DNA of 47,012 nt, from positions 1-47,012 of the forward strand of contig CAZHRJ010000005.1 of the NCBI GenBank assembly GCA_964534765.1, in the 5' to 3' direction. The stretch comes from CAZHRJ01 sp964534765 (GTDB taxonomy: Bacteria; Lindowbacteria; 2-12-FULL-62-27). Each line of letters opens with the position of its first letter. Position 1 is the first letter of the stretch. The notes under the pieces were generated by a model. That model saw only the letters and a program-made list of their open reading frames with translations, made no database searches and had not been told where the DNA came from. Position numbers and translations under genes: made by a program. Shown piece after piece: positions 15,918 through 26,600 of this stretch.

Positions 15918-17246
15918 TCACGCCGCAAGCAACCGCCGGTGCCGTGCGACGGAGATGACCAGCCCGGCGACGGCGAGGTTGAGGATTTGCGCCGAGCCGC
16001 CGTAGGACAAGAAGGGCAACGGGATGCCGACGACAGGAAACGCGCCGAGGTTCATGGCGACGCCGACACCCATGTGGACGAAATACAGTGTAGCCGCGCC
16101 GCAGGCGATGAGGCATCCGAAAAGGTCAGTAGACAGTTTGGCGATCCATAGTGAGCAGCCGATCAGCAGTCCGTGAGCGAGGAGCAGGGAGAGACAACCG
16201 ACAAATCCCCATTCCTCCGCCCAGACGCTGAACGCGAAATCAGTCCACTGTTCCGGCAAAAATCCGAGCCGCTTCTGGGATCCCTTCAAATAGCCCTTAC
16301 CGAAAAGCCCGCCGGACCCGACCGCGATTTCGGCCTGGAGAGACTGGTATCCGGCGCCCCGAGGATCGCTGCCGGGTTTGAAAAAGGAGATGATGCGGTT
16401 TTTCTGGTGGGGTTTGAGCGACCGGTAGAATCCTTCGCCGCCCTGTGTTCCGACGAACAGAAGCAGGAGGAGGATCAGCAGTCTTCTGATCAATCCGCCG
16501 CCGCGGAAATGGGTGAGGCGCAGGCGCACGATGAGTACGAGCAGGCACAGAACACCCGCGGCTCCGAAAAATGCGGCGGCGTATGGAAACGCGAGATATT
16601 TCTGAAGACTCGGGTCCCATTCGGGCCGGAGGGTATGGCCGTAGACGCGAAGGACCGCGGTAGCGGCGGCGAGTACACCCGCGGCCAGCATGAACCCGAT
16701 GAGGGAAAAGTCGAGTTCGGCGAGGTAGAACATCACAAAGAATATCGGCAAATAGACCGCCGCCGTGCCCGTGTCCCCCTGGAAGAGGATCAGCCCAACG
16801 GGAATCGCCACGAAGATCGCCGGCAGAATCAGTCCATCACCAGCGGCCGCCGCGTGTCGCGTTCTCTGGATTTTGCTGAAATGGACCGCCAGATGCAGGA
16901 TAAAGACGCCTTTGAAAAGTTCCGATGGCTGAACGGAAAAGAATCCGAACGAGAGCCAGGACCGGGTTGATTTGACCTCGTGTCCCAGGATTCCGGTGAC
17001 CAGGAGGACGCCGGCGCCGGCCAAATAGAGCCAGAGACTGTGATTGCGAAGGAACCGGTAATCAGCGACGGACAAAACCGCGCAGAGCGCGGCGCCGATC
17101 AGAGTAGCTGCCAGTTGCCGAAAAAACAGCGCCTCCTGAGCGACACTGGCGCTGTAAAGATTCAGCAGTCCCATGGCCGTGACCGCAACGAGGCTGAATA
17201 TAAACAGAGAATCGACTCCGAACCCTGGCTGCCGCATTTCTGCCAT
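15918..17246 (-). CDS. rodA: Rod-shape SEDS protein RodA
   Basis: A 442-residue integral membrane protein of the SEDS family, the glycan polymerase of the elongasome. About ten hydrophobic helices are visible. Family landmarks are LYSASVAQ after the first helix, STRSWLSFGFFSVQPSELFK, FQGDTGTA, the long extracellular loop with RIISFFKPGSDPRGAGYQ, FLPEQWTDFAFSVWAEEWG, and a C-terminal PLPFLSYGGS. The LPEQWTDFAFS form favours RodA over FtsW. No clear ribosome-binding site precedes the ATG at 17246. No mreBCD or PBP2 gene is in this window. It is divergent from the GT39-like gene. Confidence 0.9.
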   Translation of the reverse strand: MAEMRQPGFGVDSLFIFSLVAVTAMGLLNLYSASVAQEALFFRQLAATLIGAALCAVLSVADYRFLRNHSLWLYLAGAGVLLVTGILGHEVKSTRSWLSFGFFSVQPSELFKGVFILHLAVHFSKIQRTRHAAAAGDGLILPAIFVAIPVGLILFQGDTGTAAVYLPIFFVMFYLAELDFSLIGFMLAAGVLAAATAVLRVYGHTLRPEWDPSLQKYLAFPYAAAFFGAAGVLCLLVLIVRLRLTHFRGGGLIRRLLILLLLLFVGTQGGEGFYRSLKPHQKNRIISFFKPGSDPRGAGYQSLQAEIAVGSGGLFGKGYLKGSQKRLGFLPEQWTDFAFSVWAEEWGFVGCLSLLLAHGLLIGCSLWIAKLSTDLFGCLIACGAATLYFVHMGVGVAMNLGAFPVVGIPLPFLSYGGSAQILNLAVAGLVISVARHRRLLAA

Positions 17247-17331
17247 GTATCACACATCGCGGTACGCGGGAAGCGAGAGCCGGTTAGATCGATTGGTATA
17301 TTTTTAATGAGAAAAGTGATAGTCACATGAC

Positions 17332-19083
17332 ATGGATCGGGATCCGAGGATGGATGGCGAACCCGTCGAGCGGACCGGCCGGGCGGTTTTAGGATGTCTG
17401 GCGGCGATAGTGGCCGTTGCGCTGATGTTGCGTCTGATTGGTCTTGGATGGGGACTGCCGGGTGACGTCGACGTGGGCGGGGCCTACTATCACCCGTCGT
17501 ATCTGGGCGACGAGACGTCGTGGGTCATGAACATCTACTATGCCTGGGTCGGCCAGCGAAAACTCTATGACAACGCCAGCGTCCATCTTGGACATGGTCC
17601 AGGCGCCGAGTACATCAATACGTTCGCGCTGGGCGTTGCCGTGCTCACGGGTTATCTCGAAAGGCCATCGACGGAACGAACGGATTTCCAGGCGACGCGC
17701 AAGTCCTATCACAAGGACCAGCAGGCGATGCGCCGGATATATCTTGCGCCCCGGCTATGCGCGGCGCTGTTCGGTGTTCTGGGAGTCGCCCTCGTTTTTC
17801 TGATTACCCGCCGCATTTCCGACGAGCGGGCGGGTCTATGGGCCGCCGCGACGCTTGCGGTCTGTCCGCTCCACGTTGTTTTTTCGCATTTTGCCCGGTC
17901 AGACGGATACTCCACATTTTTTGTCGCGCTCACGCTGCTGATGGCCCAGCGTGTCTATGTTGCCGGCCGATTGAGGGACTATCTGATGGCGGGATTGGTT
18001 GCCGGATTGATGACGGGCACCAAGTATCCGACGTGCATGTTCGGTCTTTCCATTCTCGTGGCGCATCTATTGCGCGGGAAAGAAGTTCAGCCGGTCAGCC
18101 ACGTCCGGCTTCTGTATGCCTTCGTCACCACACTTGTCGGATTCGTTCTCTTTGTTCCCGCCGCTGTGCTCGAACCGAACGGCCAGCGCCGGTCTTTTCT
18201 CTGGTGGCTGGCCGAAAACTACAAACAGATCGCCGACCCGAGCCACTGGAATGACCTGCGGATCGACTGGTGGATCGGATACGGCCATGAGGGCGTGTAC
18301 CGGGGATTGTTCGGGTATGGATTTCCCTCGGTGCTGACGTGGACGCTGTATGCGCTGGGCATACTCGCGATCGCGTGGGTAACCGTGACGGCGCTGTTGC
18401 GCCGCCGGCAATGGCTGATTGTCGTCATTCCCTCTCTGGCCTATCTGCTCTTCAGTCTCCGGTCGACGTGGCTATTGGTTCGATGGATGGACATGATGAT
18501 GCCGTTTCTGGCGATCAGTGTCGGATTGTTCGTCGCTCACCGTAGAACCGGCGCTTTAGGAAGAATCGCTCCCGTGCTGGCTGCGGCGGCGCTGACGCAC
18601 GCGTTTGCGTTCAGTCTGGCCTACGCGTGCGGCATGTCCCGGCCGGACACGCGCAGTCTGACGGCGCTCTGGCTCGAAAAAAACGGCGTACCGGGATACA
18701 CCGTCGGCATGATCAAACCCCAGCTTCAGCCGACGCAGACGCGCCTCAACTGGGACAAATTCAAGCATGCGGAAATATTTCTCGATCCTCAGAAACTTGC
18801 GGCGCTCCGCCCGGAATATTACGTCCTACATCACGGCGATTACCGCCAGTTTGACCTCTATCCCTCGTCCCGCCGGGAACTGCCGGCCGCCTGGGAGTTT
18901 GTCCGGGCGCTGAGGGAGGAGCGTGAGTACAAGGAAGTGAAGCGACTGACCAACGAGGCCCGTCTGGGCCCGCTTACGTTTCCCGTCGGACTTCTTGATG
19001 TCTGGGACTGGCCGTTTCAGACGGTGCACATTTATCAGCGAAAAGATCTGCTTGATCCGGCCGCCGCGCCGCCGGGCAGATAA
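17332..19083 (+). CDS. GT39-like polytopic membrane glycosyltransferase
   Basis: A 583-residue polytopic membrane protein resembling the PMT/ArnT (GT39/GT83) superfamily, which uses polyprenyl-phosphate sugars on the outer face of the inner membrane. The first helix is at about 18-40. A large loop follows with YLGDETSW, in which the Asp-Glu pair matches the usual catalytic position. Further helices lie between about 145 and 435, and a soluble C-terminal part (about 450-583) follows. The acceptor is unknown. The ATG at 17332 gives a normal N-terminus. tilS follows 9 bases after its stop, so the two may be co-transcribed. Confidence 0.72.
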   Translation: MDRDPRMDGEPVERTGRAVLGCLAAIVAVALMLRLIGLGWGLPGDVDVGGAYYHPSYLGDETSWVMNIYYAWVGQRKLYDNASVHLGHGPGAEYINTFALGVAVLTGYLERPSTERTDFQATRKSYHKDQQAMRRIYLAPRLCAALFGVLGVALVFLITRRISDERAGLWAAATLAVCPLHVVFSHFARSDGYSTFFVALTLLMAQRVYVAGRLRDYLMAGLVAGLMTGTKYPTCMFGLSILVAHLLRGKEVQPVSHVRLLYAFVTTLVGFVLFVPAAVLEPNGQRRSFLWWLAENYKQIADPSHWNDLRIDWWIGYGHEGVYRGLFGYGFPSVLTWTLYALGILAIAWVTVTALLRRRQWLIVVIPSLAYLLFSLRSTWLLVRWMDMMMPFLAISVGLFVAHRRTGALGRIAPVLAAAALTHAFAFSLAYACGMSRPDTRSLTALWLEKNGVPGYTVGMIKPQLQPTQTRLNWDKFKHAEIFLDPQKLAALRPEYYVLHHGDYRQFDLYPSSRRELPAAWEFVRALREEREYKEVKRLTNEARLGPLTFPVGLLDVWDWPFQTVHIYQRKDLLDPAAAPPGR

Positions 19084-19092
19084 TTTTCGCTG

Positions 19093-20106
19093 ATGGGGAC
19101 GGCGCCGCGGGCGATGATCCCGCGGTTTTTGCATTTTTGGCGCTCGGCTCTCGCGTCCCATGCCGGCCGGCGAATCGGGATTGCGGTTTCGGCTGGGAAG
19201 GATTCCGGCGTCCTGGCGACGATCCTGGCGCAGTTTCGCCGGACGCTCGACATCCAACCTGTTGTTCTGATCCATCTCGATCACGGCCTCCGAACCCGGC
19301 GGGAACGTCAGAAAGACCGGGCTGCCCTGTCCGAGCTTTCCCGCCGCGTTCGAGTACCCCTGGTCGTCCGACGCGCGAAGATCCGAGCCGTCGGACAGGG
19401 GATGGAATCCGCCGGCCGTACGGCGCGCCTTCGGATTTTTCGCTGGGCGACGAAGGCCTATCGGCTGGACAGCGTGGCCTGCGGGCATCATCTGGACGAC
19501 CGGATCGAGACATTTTTTTTATTTCTGCTGCGGGGCAGCGGGACGCGGGGACTGTCGAGCCTCCGCGCGACGGAGGAAGTAGAAAACGTGAGGATCGTCC
19601 GGCCGCTGCTGCTATTTCGTCGGGAGGAGATTTCAGACTGGGGAGAGACGGCGCGGGTGCCCTACCATGAAGATGAGACGAATGTGGACCGGAAGTTTAT
19701 GCGAAACAGGATCCGGCACGAATTGATACCGATGATGGCGTCGTGGCATCCGGGCTTTGCGAAAGCCGCCGCGGCGACGATGGAGACGCTGGGACGGGAG
19801 GACGAGGCTCTGTCGGCGCTGGCGCAAGATTGGTTCAACAAGAGCCGGATCAGCGTTGGCAGCCATTCGCGTTTCGAATTGAACCGTGACATGCTTCGAT
19901 CGTTGCCGGCCGGCCTTGTAGCCCGGATTCTCCAGATGGCGGATCGGGATGCGTCGGGATCTGGGCTTTTGAGCGGGCATGAAAGTCTGGCCGCCGCATC
20001 CAAAGCGGTCGGATCGACGGACCGGTTCACGATCGATTTGCCCGCGCGCCGAAGGCTGGTGATCGATAGAAGCCGGATTCGAATATTACAGAAGGGAGAA
20101 AGATGA
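19093..20106 (+). CDS. tilS: tRNA(Ile)-lysidine synthetase TilS
   Basis: A 337-residue N-type ATP pyrophosphatase that attaches lysine to C34 of tRNA-Ile(CAU), so that it reads AUA. The ATP-binding domain (about 25-215) has the P-loop at IAVSAGKDS, ACGHHLDDRIETF and the LLRGSGTRGLSSL segment, followed by NVDRKFMRNRIRHELIP, all typical of TilS. The P-loop reads S-A-G-K-D-S where SGGxDS is usual. The C-terminal region is short, as in compact TilS proteins. Its stop overlaps the iorA start by ATGA, an odd partner for a tRNA-modification gene. In Bacillus and many other bacteria tilS sits next to hpt-ftsH; here those genes are about 18 kb away. Confidence 0.85.
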   Translation: MGTAPRAMIPRFLHFWRSALASHAGRRIGIAVSAGKDSGVLATILAQFRRTLDIQPVVLIHLDHGLRTRRERQKDRAALSELSRRVRVPLVVRRAKIRAVGQGMESAGRTARLRIFRWATKAYRLDSVACGHHLDDRIETFFLFLLRGSGTRGLSSLRATEEVENVRIVRPLLLFRREEISDWGETARVPYHEDETNVDRKFMRNRIRHELIPMMASWHPGFAKAAAATMETLGREDEALSALAQDWFNKSRISVGSHSRFELNRDMLRSLPAGLVARILQMADRDASGSGLLSGHESLAAASKAVGSTDRFTIDLPARRRLVIDRSRIRILQKGER

Positions 20107-20588
20107 GCATGGGTGACCTCACGCTTGCCGTTAACGGAAAAAGTCGAACCGCCGACGTCGCGTCCGGCACACCGCTTCTGTGGGTCCTGAGAGACTCCCT
20201 GGGTCTGACCGGAACCAAATACGGCTGCGGCCGGGGACTGTGCGGATCCTGCACGGTCCATCTGGACGGCGAGGCCGTGCGGTCCTGTGTGACCCCGGTA
20301 TCGATGGCCGAGGGGAAAGAGATCACGACGATCGAGGGACTCGGACGAACGAAGCTGACGGCGGTGCAGGAGGCTTGGGTGGCCGAGGACGTGCCGCAGT
20401 GCGGCTACTGCCAGGCGGGCCAGATCATGACCGCCGCGGCTCTTCTGGCGCGACTACCGAATCCGTCCGATGACGACATAGACCAGTCGATGGCGATGAA
20501 TCTGTGCCGCTGCGGGACTTACCTTCGAATTCGTCGCGCGATCCACCGCGCGGCCAAAGAACTTGCGACGGGCGATCCGGCCAAATGA
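20103..20588 (+). CDS. iorA: 2Fe-2S subunit of a molybdenum hydroxylase (IorA-like)
   Basis: A 161-residue electron-transfer subunit of the xanthine oxidase family. The plant-ferredoxin-type cluster uses CGRGLCGSC and a later Cys. The second 2Fe-2S cluster uses CGYCQAGQ and CRCGTY in the C-terminal four-helix domain. It passes electrons from the molybdenum subunit encoded next to it. The two-subunit layout without a FAD subunit matches the isoquinoline 1-oxidoreductase/aldehyde oxidoreductase type. It overlaps tilS and iorB by 4 bases each. Confidence 0.88.
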   Translation: MSMGDLTLAVNGKSRTADVASGTPLLWVLRDSLGLTGTKYGCGRGLCGSCTVHLDGEAVRSCVTPVSMAEGKEITTIEGLGRTKLTAVQEAWVAEDVPQCGYCQAGQIMTAAALLARLPNPSDDDIDQSMAMNLCRCGTYLRIRRAIHRAAKELATGDPAK

Positions 20589-22711
20589 CCGGCGGTCAAA
20601 TTCTTTCCCGGCGCGCGTTCATCAAGGTTGTATCCGCGGCCGGTGGAGGATTGGCGCTGGGTGTATGGTATCCGGGAAAGGGCCGGGATTTGATTCAGGG
20701 TGCGGTCTTCGACGTCGCCGCGGAAGCCGCCGAGTCCAAAACGAGCGGCGTGTCGTTCTCTCCGAATGCCTGGCTTGCCGTCCAGCCGGACGGTCAGGTG
20801 GTAGTGACGCTGTCGAGGTCAGAGATGGGCCAGGGCGTCTGGACGGCGCTGCCGATGATTCTGGCCGAGGAACTGGACGCCGACTGGTCGACGGTCCGGG
20901 TCAAACAGGCCGATGCCAACTCCTCCCGATACGGCAATCAATCCACCGGCGGCAGCTATAGCGTGCGCGGTTCCTGGACGGCACTGAGGGAGGCGGCCGC
21001 GGCGGCGCGCGTGATGCTGATTCAGGCCGCTGCCGGCCAGTGGAAGGTTGATCCGTCGAGCTGCCGGACGGAGAAAGGGTGGGTGTATCATTCGACTGGA
21101 AAAAAATATTCATATGGCGCTCTTACCGCCGCCGCGGCCGGTATTCCGGCGCCGGAAGATATTTCGTTGAAAGATGAGAAATCATTTCGACTGCTGGGCA
21201 GGCGGATTCCCAGGCTCGACACACGCGCCAAAGTCACCGGCCGGGCCGTGTTCGGAATCGATGTCCGAGTGCCGAACATGATGTTTGCATCGATCGAGAG
21301 ATGCCCGGTATTTGGAGGAAAACCAAAGAGCGTTGACGCGTCAAAGACGCGGGCGATGCCGGCCGTTCGGGAAGTGGTCGAACTCGGGGACGGCGTTGCG
21401 GTCGTCGCAACGTCCACCTGGGCGGCGTTTCAGGGCCGCAAGGCGCTCACGATCGACTGGGCCGATGGGCCGGATGCAGGTCAAACGAGCGATGGGCTCT
21501 GGTCCAAATACTCCGAACTGGCCAAGACCAAGGGCCGATTCGACGAGTCCAGGGGCGACGCCGAAACGGCATGGGCCGGAGCGCAGCGAAAGATCGAGGC
21601 TGTGTATCAGGCGCCGTTTGTCGCGCACGCGACGATGGAGCCGATGAACTGTGTCGCCGACGTCCGTCCGGACCGGTGCGAGATCTGGGCGCCGACGCAA
21701 AATCCGCAGGCGGCCCAGCGGGAGGCGTCAGAACTGCTGGATCTGCCGATGGAAAAAGTGGTCGTCCATGTGACGTTTCTGGGCGGCGGATTTGGCAGGC
21801 GTCTTAAGTCCGATTACGTGGAGGATGCCGTCCGAGTATCGCGTGCGGTGAAGGCGCCCGTGCAGGTGGTCTGGACGCGGGAAGATGATCTCCAGCATGA
21901 CTGGTATCGGCCCGCCACCTACAATTGGCTCCGAGCGGGCCTGGACGCCGATGGCTGGCCGGCGGTCTGGATGCATCGCGCGGTGGGTCCGGCGGCCAAA
22001 GGGCTGGTGATGGGAGGATCGACGCCGCCATACGCCATTTCCAATCTGCTCATTGACGCGCATATAGAGAAGACCTCGATTCCCATCGGCGCCTGGCGTG
22101 CCGTGGGGCCGTCACAGAATGGATTTATCGTCGAGAGTTTTATTGATGAGCTGGCGTATCAGGCAAAAAAAGATCCGTTTGAGTATCGGCGGCAACTACT
22201 CAATGGGGAGCCGCGACTAAAGCGAGTGCTGGAAGCGGCGGCGGAAAAATCAGGCTGGGGAACCCCGATGAAATCGGGTTGTGGCCGTGGGATAGCGGCG
22301 GTGTCGTCGTTTGGAAGCCATGTGGCGCAGGTAGCCGAAGTAACCGTTGACCCGTCGGGCCAGATTCGTGTTGACCGCGTGGTATGCGCGATCGACTGCG
22401 GCCGGATAGTCAATCCAGACACGATCGAAGCCCAGATGGCGAGTGGGATTGTTTACGGACTCGGCGCCGCGCTGAAGGATGAAATCACGATCGATGGCAG
22501 CCGCGTCCGACAGAATAATTTTGACACGTATCGGTTGATGACGATGGAGGACATGCCCGCTGTGGAAGTTCATATTGTACCCAGCGCCGAATCTCCAGGC
22601 GGCGTGGGAGAACCGGGTCTTCCGCCGGCGGCCCCGGCGGTCTGCAACGCGATTTACGCCACGACCGGCAAGCGCATCCGGCGTTTACCGGCGCGGCTGG
22701 GTCAAGGATAG
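20585..22711 (+). CDS. iorB: Molybdopterin-binding subunit of a molybdenum hydroxylase (IorB-like)
   Basis: A 708-residue catalytic subunit that hydroxylates N-heterocycles or aldehydes in the IorB/aldehyde dehydrogenase branch of the xanthine oxidase family. A twin-arginine signal (LSRRAFIKVVSAAGGG) at the N-terminus predicts export as a folded protein. Motifs include SRSEMGQGVWT, STGGSYSVRGSW, TFLGGGFGRRL and the C-terminal GGVGEPGLPPAAPAV with the expected catalytic glutamate. I chose the ATG at 20585, which overlaps iorA (ATGA) and starts just before the signal. The substrate is unknown. No cofactor-insertion (XdhC-type) gene is nearby. Confidence 0.87.
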   Translation: MTGGQILSRRAFIKVVSAAGGGLALGVWYPGKGRDLIQGAVFDVAAEAAESKTSGVSFSPNAWLAVQPDGQVVVTLSRSEMGQGVWTALPMILAEELDADWSTVRVKQADANSSRYGNQSTGGSYSVRGSWTALREAAAAARVMLIQAAAGQWKVDPSSCRTEKGWVYHSTGKKYSYGALTAAAAGIPAPEDISLKDEKSFRLLGRRIPRLDTRAKVTGRAVFGIDVRVPNMMFASIERCPVFGGKPKSVDASKTRAMPAVREVVELGDGVAVVATSTWAAFQGRKALTIDWADGPDAGQTSDGLWSKYSELAKTKGRFDESRGDAETAWAGAQRKIEAVYQAPFVAHATMEPMNCVADVRPDRCEIWAPTQNPQAAQREASELLDLPMEKVVVHVTFLGGGFGRRLKSDYVEDAVRVSRAVKAPVQVVWTREDDLQHDWYRPATYNWLRAGLDADGWPAVWMHRAVGPAAKGLVMGGSTPPYAISNLLIDAHIEKTSIPIGAWRAVGPSQNGFIVESFIDELAYQAKKDPFEYRRQLLNGEPRLKRVLEAAAEKSGWGTPMKSGCGRGIAAVSSFGSHVAQVAEVTVDPSGQIRVDRVVCAIDCGRIVNPDTIEAQMASGIVYGLGAALKDEITIDGSRVRQNNFDTYRLMTMEDMPAVEVHIVPSAESPGGVGEPGLPPAAPAVCNAIYATTGKRIRRLPARLGQG

Positions 22712-22725
22712 CCGGGCGACCGTTC

Positions 22726-23517
22726 TCAATATTTTTTAACGATCTCCACATCGACAAACGTTCCGGAACCTTTCGACAGACCGCACAAAACCCGGTCGAG
22801 CCAGGACAGCGGGGAAAATAATCCACCCGGCGTCAGAGTCCATTTTTTCAGTCCGCCGGCCAGCCAGTACCGGAGCGGGCTATGCGGCCGATAGGATTCC
22901 AACTTCAAACGTGGGTACCGTTTTTCAAATTTTTCCAGATCCCGCTGAAAGACGATCCACGCCAGCGCGCCGTTTGCCCCGGAGAGCGGCCCGGTCGTCG
23001 CGAAGCGCCAGTCTTTAGCGTCGGGATCGAACGGTTCGTGATGTGCGTAGCGGTAGACGAACCGTCCCAGCCATCCGGAATGCTGATCGATCATGAAGAG
23101 GCGCCCGCCCGGAACCAGGCATCGTTCGGCTTCGCCCAGAAACGCGCCGACGTCCGGGATGTGATGGAATACATTGAGCATCAGAATCGCCCGGAGACTC
23201 TCCGCGCCAAACGGCATCCGCGTCGCGTCCACCTCCGGCCGGTCGACTCCCGGATACGGAAGAAAATCCGACGTGACGACATCCGGAATGACTTCCTTGA
23301 GAAACCCGCCTCCGGATCCCAGCTCGATCGCCAAACCCTCCCCCGGACAACGCCGGAGGCAGGCGGCAAATTTCCGGTACAGTTCCTCGTAGTATTTTCG
23401 GAGAAACACCTTACCGCAAATGATCGAGCGGATTTCGTTGATCCGCGCCGGGTCGTCCAGTTCCACACGCGCCGGATCGGCCGTCACGGAAAGTACCTTA
23501 GCGACGTCTTTTTCCAA
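22726..23517 (-). CDS. Class I SAM-dependent methyltransferase (type 11-like)
   Basis: A 263-residue protein with a class I methyltransferase core. The glycine-rich SAM loop is ELGSGGGFLKEV (about 60-71), an acidic VTSDF follows strand 2, and LNVFHHIPDVGAFLGEAERC then PGGRLFMID mark motifs post I to III. The C-terminus has a short hydrophobic segment and no clear signature. The substrate is unknown. The start appears to be TTG at 23517; the nearby upstream ATG is out of frame. It is convergent with iorB and divergent from the large exported protein gene. Confidence 0.8.
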   Translation of the reverse strand: MEKDVAKVLSVTADPARVELDDPARINEIRSIICGKVFLRKYYEELYRKFAACLRRCPGEGLAIELGSGGGFLKEVIPDVVTSDFLPYPGVDRPEVDATRMPFGAESLRAILMLNVFHHIPDVGAFLGEAERCLVPGGRLFMIDQHSGWLGRFVYRYAHHEPFDPDAKDWRFATTGPLSGANGALAWIVFQRDLEKFEKRYPRLKLESYRPHSPLRYWLAGGLKKWTLTPGGLFSPLSWLDRVLCGLSKGSGTFVDVEIVKKY

Positions 23518-23681
23518 CCCGTCGGCCTGTTTACCATGGGCCGAAGTCTAGCACAGACTTCCAGAGTGAGCCAAGGAATAGGCCTTGACCGCCGTCCATA
23601 CCAAGGAGGGGGTCAGTGCCCGTCTGACTTGTAACGAGCAAAAGTAGATGAGACAAGTTGCGGAGCTACAGGAGACGATCC

Positions 23682-26600
23682 ATGCGATCAAGGATTTTAG
23701 GAATTTTGATGGTCTGTCACGTTTTGGCCGGGTCCGCCGTCGCGACGCCTTTGAGGATCGCCGTCTTGGACGCATGGGACCCGGTCCGCCGCGCGGCCGA
23801 CACTCGGCCGGAATTGACGAAACTGACAGACCTGATGCGAGCCGAAATTTCGATCGACACCCGATTTGTCCTGGTGGAGCGGGATCAGTCCGGCGAGATT
23901 GTGGATGAGTGGATCCTCCGGTCGGCGCTCGGCGATCCGCCGTCGCCCTCGGGCGCTCTGGCCGGATGCGATCTTTACCTCTTCACGTCGGCGGACCCGC
24001 CGAGCGCCCGCGGCGGTTGGATCTTGCGATTCCGCGCGGTGGCCTATCCATCCGCCGATATCGTTGCAACGCTGATCGAGGAGACCACCAGCCTTTCCGG
24101 GCGGAGACAATTGGAAATGATCAGCCGATCCGTACTCAGCCTGCTTGCCAGACCCATTCCCTCCGGAGAAAAGACCGTCGCGATCGGGCAGTTCGAAAAC
24201 GCGACGCGATACCCTCTCCTGGATGATATCGCCCGCCAGATCCGTGACAGGATTGAGGAGTCTTATGCGAAAGATCCTTCTGCCCGGCTTCTCGAACGCT
24301 GGCGAACCGACCGGCTGCTGGACGAGATGCGGATGCAGGAGGTGTTTGGCAATGGCAGGTCCCCGGGCGGTGAGGGCAGCATTTTTCTGGTGCAGGGGAG
24401 GCTGTCGACCGGAAGCGGAATACTGCGATCGAGCGACCTGACCTTTCAGCTGGACATGCGCCTGACGGAGGTCGACCGTCGCCGGACCTGGGCCATTCTG
24501 CGCCGCCAGATCCGCGCTGATCAACTTGCGCAGTCGGCGGACGAGATAGTCCAGTCCATTCAAAATCTGATTCGCCAATCTGCCGCCACCGACGCTTCGA
24601 CCGTGTTTGAAGCCGAAAGGCATCTGCAGGCGTCGCTCCTGTACGCGCAAGAAGCCGGTCTGTCGCTGGTGGTTCGGGACATTCGGGATCGATCGTACGA
24701 TTATCTCCCCCGCGCATCCGCTCTTTTTTACCGCGCGCGCGGCCGGAAAGAGGTGTTGATGGCGGCGATTGCCGAGGCGACGAACGCGGTCTATTTGAAT
24801 CCGAAGGGCGCAGAATCGCGGCTGCTCCTGGCGATTTGCCTCAAGGAAGATTTGATCGCCGAGTTCAATCGCGCGCACGATCTGCTGACGGAATTGTCTC
24901 ATCGGGCTGATCTATCCCCTCGACTCCGCCGCCGGGTTCTGGCCGAACTGACCCGGGTGCCTCAGCCTTACATCAACGATCCCCGGAGCCGCCATGTTCG
25001 CGAGGCAGACCGGGCTGTGCAGTCGCTGAAGGAAATCGAGACGGATCGGATCAAACAGGGAAGGGCGGTGTTGAATTCTCTCCGGATCGCCATCCACCGG
25101 CTTAAGAATCCATCGATCGCCTTTGAACGGGGTCTTGAGGCGCTTCGGATGGCCGACCAGCAGTGGCAGGCGGACAAGGGAAAGAATTTGTTCGGATACG
25201 GATATTATTTTGAAACGGTACTGGATCAGGAGCGCCTCCCGGGGGTTGAAATCCAATCGTTGCTGGCCGCGATCCGGTCCCATGAATCCGATGCCAGGCC
25301 GGAACAGCGGCTGGTTATCTGGAACAAGATCGGGCAGGCGCATTTGAATCAGCGCCGGTGGACGGATGCCGCAGCCGCGTTCGGCCGTTCCCTGGAATTT
25401 TTTAAGGAATCCTGGCCTGACAGCGGGGTGGTCAACCGGCAGGGTCTTTGGGTTTTCGGCGCTCGATCGGTCTCCGGATGGATGGAATCCCAAGTTCAAA
25501 CCGGGAAATCGGAGGAAGCGCTCCGCGCCGGGGAGGATTTCATCCGTTACCCTGAGGACGATCTCTCGATGCATATCCCCGTTCGAATTCACACCGACCG
25601 GCCCGCGGCGCGCATCCGGTACCAGTTGGGCAAACTCCATGAGTCCCGAGGAAACCCTGTCCGGGCCCTGGCGTTGTATCTGGAGGCGTCGCGCCGGGAT
25701 TTGTCCGAGCCGGATCTGAAGGAAAATATTCGTCGTCTTCAAAAAAAGTTGGGCTCGGCGGTCCCGGCGAATCGATTTCCATTCATGGATTTGGAGGCGG
25801 GCAAGCTTCCAGCCGGTCCGCCTGGTCAACCGGTGACGGGAGTTGTATCCGTTCCGGGGAAGGTTTGGGCGGGGATTTTTCCCACCGCGCCCTACGGCAT
25901 TCCATTTTTTCTGAACCATTCCCAGGAGCCTGGTAACCGGCCCGGCGGCGGGGTGTACATGGAGGAAAATGGAGGCCCCTATCGCCGCATCCCCATCGCA
26001 GGCCTGCCGGAGGACATTTCCGTGACGGCTTTGGCCGTCCACCGTGGCCGGCTGTGGGTAGCCACATACGGCCACGGCGTGGCCGCGTATGATTTGATAT
26101 CCGGCCGATGGACTTTGTTTCGTGAGCCGGAAGGGATGCCGATGCCGCATGTGATCAGTCTTTATCCCGACGACGACCGGCTGTGGCTTGGGTTTGGCGA
26201 TGTCAGCCGAGGAGGTCTCGGTTGGATCGATCTGCGGGATCAAAGCGTTCATATTTATTCTTCCGGAAGGCGCAAGAAGGATCCGTCGAAAGGGCCGCCG
26301 GCCGGACCCATTACCGCGATCACCCGGTTCAGAAATCGAATGTATGCGGCCGAATACATGGTCGGAATCAAATCCTTTGAGAGAGACTCGATCAATCCTG
26401 AATTTGAGACAATCCGTCATCGCCATCCGGACAAAGGCGCGTCCCGGATTCCGGATCTCTATAACCGGATCAGCGCGCTGGCCGTCTGGAACGGGCAGCT
26501 CTGGATCGGATGTTATTCGGTCGGCAAGGGCGGGTCGATCGGCGCCGATCATCAAAACGGCGGTATCGGCCGGATGCCGCTGGATCCATCCGGCGCCGGG

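Noticed and set aside
20504..20584. Longer start for the iorB gene
   Set aside because: The upstream part overlaps iorA in another frame and lacks the twin-arginine signal at the N-terminus; ATG 20585 with ATGA overlap is better.
23612..23628. GTCAG/CTGAC inverted repeat as an operator upstream of the exported protein gene
   Set aside because: The 5-bp arms are too short to separate from chance, and no matching site is seen elsewhere.
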